The position numbers and the translations under genes are program-made. From Chitinophagaceae bacterium (GTDB lineage: Bacteria; Bacteroidota; Bacteroidia; Chitinophagales; Chitinophagaceae), in assembly GCA_025362915.1 (NCBI GenBank), contig JANYEU010000138.1:1-7131 (forward strand): DNA of 7,131 bases, written 5' to 3'. The notes under the pieces are model-generated. The model saw nothing but the letters and a program-made list of their open reading frames with translations, was not told where the DNA came from and ran no database searches. This document shows, piece by piece, positions 4,931 through 7,131 of this stretch (the first letter of the stretch is position 1; every line of letters starts with the position of its first letter).

Positions 4931-5581
4931 CTACATTTTCTTGGCATCTTCCAAAAACTTGGCAAGACCAATATCAGTCAAAGGATGCTTCAACAAACCT
5001 AAGATCGAATCTAATGGACAGGTACAAACATCGGCACCAGCTTCTGCACACTTAATGATATGTAGAGGGTTACGGATAGATGCAGCTAGTATTTCAGTTT
5101 GAAAACCTTGTATGGAATAGATGTTGGCAATCTGTGCAATTAACTCAACGCCATCCCAGTTTGTATCATCTATACGACCGATAAACGGAGAAAGGTAAGT
5201 AGCACCAGCTTTTGCAGCCAAGATAGCTTGTCCTGCACTGAAAACCAATGTACAGTTTGTCTTGATTCCGTTATCTGTAAACCATTTGATAGCTTTAATA
5301 CCTTCTTTTATCATCGGTACTTTTACTACTATGTTTGGGTGTATGGCAGCCAATATCTTTCCTTCTGCCACTATTTCATCAAAAGTTACAGATAGTACTT
5401 CTGCACTGATGTCGCCATCTACCATTTCGCAGATAGTCTTATAATGATTCAAGATGGCATCGGTTCCTTTGATACCTTCTTTGGCCATTAACGTAGGATT
5501 GGTAGTTACACCGTCCAAAATACCTAAGTCATTGGCTTCTTTAATCTGCGCCAAGTTTGCTGTGTCGATAAAAAATTTCAT
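4931..5581 (-). CDS. tal: Transaldolase (small TalC/FSA-like subfamily)
   Basis: A (beta/alpha)8-barrel enzyme of the non-oxidative pentose phosphate pathway that moves a dihydroxyacetone unit between sugar phosphates. The 216-residue protein matches the short subfamily shared with fructose-6-phosphate aldolase. Key segments are MKFFIDTAN at 1-9, GVTTNPTLMAKEG at 24-36, VVKVPM at 85-90 with Schiff-base Lys87, GATYLSPFIGRIDD at 126-139, and ILAASIRNP at 164-172. Glu61 (SAEVLS) and Phe133 (SPFIGR) stand where E. coli FSA has Gln59 and Tyr131, which favours true transaldolase over aldolase activity. It follows the SRP RNA gene on the same strand. No strong promoter is visible in the 70 nt between them, so it may have a weak one or be read through from the SRP RNA or plug gene promoter. 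It ends at the shared terminator. Confidence 0.94.
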   Translation of the reverse strand: MKFFIDTANLAQIKEANDLGILDGVTTNPTLMAKEGIKGTDAILNHYKTICEMVDGDISAEVLSVTFDEIVAEGKILAAIHPNIVVKVPMIKEGIKAIKWFTDNGIKTNCTLVFSAGQAILAAKAGATYLSPFIGRIDDTNWDGVELIAQIANIYSIQGFQTEILAASIRNPLHIIKCAEAGADVCTCPLDSILGLLKHPLTDIGLAKFLEDAKKM

Positions 5582-5630
5582 GATTTAAATTTAGTGAGTA
5601 TTAAAATAGAATCCGGGACTCTTGGAGTCA

Positions 5631-5651
5631 TTCTCTTTGTAGCTAAGAGAA
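5631..5651. other. Small inverted repeat after the SRP RNA gene
   Basis: Arms TTCTCTT (5631-5637) and AAGAGAA (5645-5651) flank a 7-nt loop, overlapping the T tract that ends the SRP RNA. A second, shorter dyad follows at 5617-5629 (GACTC, 3 nt, GAGTC). They may help termination or form a hairpin in the transaldolase leader. Neither role is certain. Confidence 0.4.
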
Positions 5652-5754
5652 AAAAATCGGCAGGCTACTCACATCGCACCGCTACAACCGCCTATCCTTG
5701 CTGTATTCCTACCCTGGGGAGTTTTAGCAGGAGCTGGTCGTATGAGACCTGCCG
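5650..5754 (-). ncRNA. ffs: Signal recognition particle RNA, small bacterial type (4.5S RNA)
   Basis: RNA partner of Ffh in co-translational targeting of membrane and secreted proteins. On the minus strand the domain IV hairpin is clear (complement of 5699-5716): CAGG, then GUA, GGAA tetraloop, UAC, then AGCA. This is the universal symmetric CAGG/AGCA internal loop next to a GGAA-capped 3-bp helix. The ends close perfectly: CGGCAGG (from 5754) pairs with CCTGCCG (ending at 5658), extended by CTCAT with GTGAG. This gives a rod of about 97 nt, normal for bacterial SRP RNA without an Alu domain. The terminal stem runs straight into a seven-T tract (complement of 5650-5656), which provides a terminator. 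No reading frame covers it. Exact ends are estimated from the stem, promoter and T tract. Confidence 0.93.
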
Positions 5755-5758
5755 GGTG

Positions 5759-5790
5759 CAAATGTAGGGGTTGATTTTGAAATGACCCAA
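5759..5790 (-). promoter_or_regulatory. Bacteroidota-type promoter of the SRP RNA gene
   Basis: On the minus strand TTG (complement of 5788-5790) is followed after 21 nt by TACATTTG (complement of 5759-5766), an exact fit to the Bacteroidota -7 consensus TAnnTTTG with its -33 TTG. The predicted RNA start near 5754 is five to six nt after the -7 box, as expected. It lies just after the plug gene's stop, so SRP RNA can be transcribed independently. Confidence 0.8.
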
Positions 5791-5818
5791 TGAAAGTTGA
5801 CTTTTATCCCCCTTTTTA

Positions 5819-7093
5819 TTAATAATTCCCCCAAGCCGTCTTCGAATTCAGGTTTGCCAACCCTATCAGTTCATCGCTTCTGCCACTATAGGAGTGATAA
5901 TAAACCAAGACAGTATAGTTATTCTCTGTTTCCCAATAATTGCCTTCTGTCCATGCAAAACTGGCAGGTGCATCAGGATTGCTTCTGTCTTTGGTTGTAT
6001 AGTTATAGCTATAAATGCCCTGTTTCAGCAATAATGTGTTCTCGTAAACACCCCTGAACGGGTTAAATCTCATCTTGCTACTATCGTCAAAGTGATTCTG
6101 CGTCAATTCTCCTGTCAGGTAAACATCTTTCCCTGCCAATGGCTTGCCTTCCGCAGGATAATAGCTAAAAAGTACATTGGCATAATCTGTTTGCCACCAG
6201 CCATAAGGCACTTCCGATGAGCCAATATTCATCCCCCCAAAATAATTTACATAAAAGGCAAATTGCTGCTTCAGCCTGTTGCCATCTATTTTTAGGTACA
6301 CCTTATTGGGCAGCACCTCCTTATTTATCTTATCCACCCAAAAACTATAAAACCTAAAACTTGTCAAATCCAGAAACCTGTATTCCTTTGATGCCTCAAA
6401 AATGCAGTCCCTTTCCCCATCATATTCTATCGAATTGCCGCGTATAAAAGCGGGTTGAAGGTTATTCCGTCCTTCGTCCCATTTATAATTCTGCACCACC
6501 ACCGTCTTTACCTGTTGTACAGGATTGGGGATATTCAACTGACCTACATCTACCGTAAATTGCAACTTTTGGTGTGTCAGCACCAGCGTATTATCATAAG
6601 GTTGGGTAAGTTTGCCTGTTATCACTGCCTTATTGTTCACAATAAATAGTCGTTTGGTAAAGGCAAGTTTGGTGGTATCACCATCCAGAAAAACCTTTAG
6701 CAGGTAATTGCCGCTTTTCGTTGGCATACAATCCTGATTGGGTAATAATGCTTGGTAATGAATGTAATTGACCAATGCAATGGACGAAACCTGATAGTCG
6801 TTGATGCGTTCTTGCTGAAAGCCTTTTATATAATCAAAGCCACTCAGGTTAGCCTGCTGCCAGTCAGCATCGCACAGTACGAATGTGTAATAATAGTTTT
6901 TTATGTTGGCATCAAGGTCGTCAAAATGTAGTTCCAGTTGCTCTCCCGAGTTCAATGATAGCACAGGGATACTTAGTTGCTGGTTCACCTTAAACAGTTT
7001 TACCGTATGTATGGCAGGCATATAAATACCCTCTGGAGATTGCGCGATAACCAAAAAAGGAAATAGTAAACAGGAAATTAAAAAAGACTTCAT
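5819..7093 (-). CDS. Type IX secretion system plug protein (DUF5103 family)
   Basis: A 424-residue exported protein of a family found in Bacteroidota and known from the structure of the SprA translocon, where a plug protein closes the channel of the type IX secretion system. The N-terminus is a signal peptide: Lys2, a hydrophobic stretch at 4-17, and probable cleavage after VIA at 17. Family features seen are NYYYTFVLCDADW at 66-78, GFDYIKGFQQERINDYQ at 85-101 and HYQALLPNQD at 112-121 in the N-terminal beta domain, and YGWWQTDYANVLFSYYP at 297-313 plus the TGELT segment (327-331) of the C-terminal beta-sandwich part. The protein is soluble periplasmic or outer-membrane-associated; no lipobox with normal spacing and no further membrane segment is seen. 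The start and stop are both inside the window. A possible -7-like TAGGTTTA lies about 30 nt before the ATG, but the window ends before its -33. No other secretion-system gene is nearby. The family call is by recognition. Confidence 0.85.
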   Translation of the reverse strand: MKSFLISCLLFPFLVIAQSPEGIYMPAIHTVKLFKVNQQLSIPVLSLNSGEQLELHFDDLDANIKNYYYTFVLCDADWQQANLSGFDYIKGFQQERINDYQVSSIALVNYIHYQALLPNQDCMPTKSGNYLLKVFLDGDTTKLAFTKRLFIVNNKAVITGKLTQPYDNTLVLTHQKLQFTVDVGQLNIPNPVQQVKTVVVQNYKWDEGRNNLQPAFIRGNSIEYDGERDCIFEASKEYRFLDLTSFRFYSFWVDKINKEVLPNKVYLKIDGNRLKQQFAFYVNYFGGMNIGSSEVPYGWWQTDYANVLFSYYPAEGKPLAGKDVYLTGELTQNHFDDSSKMRFNPFRGVYENTLLLKQGIYSYNYTTKDRSNPDAPASFAWTEGNYWETENNYTVLVYYHSYSGRSDELIGLANLNSKTAWGNY

Positions 7094-7131
7094 AAAAGCA
7101 TCAAAAGGTGAAACGGTGTGTAAACCTACAA

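Noticed and set aside
5819..7093. Lipoprotein signal for the plug protein from Cys8
   Set aside because: Cys8 lies too early, within the hydrophobic stretch, and no lipobox with usual spacing precedes it; an ordinary signal peptide cut after VIA fits better.

Overview
The window reads as chromosomal DNA of a Bacteroidota member, most likely in or near the Chitinophagia. The evidence is AT-rich DNA, starts without Shine-Dalgarno sequences, one clear Bacteroidota-type promoter (TTG, 21 nt, TAnnTTTG), a type IX secretion plug protein, a Bacteroidota-like SRP RNA, and an idi/crtB/crtI carotenoid set headed by an ECF sigma factor. The assignment rests on family recognition, not on a database search.

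Layout from left to right. Positions 1-250 hold no credible gene; 1-139 is a low-complexity repeat with a 20-21 bp period inside an 83 bp higher-order period. An intrinsic terminator (252-300) closes a minus-strand gene run, read right to left: ECF sigma factor (3984-3484), phytoene desaturase crtI (3403-1877), phytoene synthase crtB (1815-973) and isopentenyl-diphosphate isomerase idi (868-341). Together these make more DMAPP from IPP, condense GGPP to phytoene and desaturate it, probably to lycopene. No lycopene cyclase, hydroxylase or ketolase is present here. Divergent from the sigma gene across a 207 bp intergenic region rich in dyad symmetries is a beta-class carbonic anhydrase (4192-4824, plus strand). 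It converges on a transaldolase (5581-4931, minus) through a shared bidirectional terminator (4872-4909).

Upstream of the transaldolase, in what looks like a 237 bp intergenic gap, lies an SRP RNA gene (ffs, about 5754-5650, minus) with its own Bacteroidota promoter. The right end is a secreted type IX secretion plug protein (7093-5819, minus), complete at its start only 38 bp from the window edge.

The most unusual feature is three arrays of degenerate 7-bp repeats sharing the core AGTnnnn (complement nnnnACT). One supplies the last codons and stop of idi and runs on to the terminator. One is carried in frame inside crtI, where six heptamers (42 nt, 14 codons) give a seven-residue repeating peptide. 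One fills the sigma-crtI gap and includes the sigma stop codon. The genes are otherwise ordinary for the phylum, and I see no clearly novel defence or mobile system.
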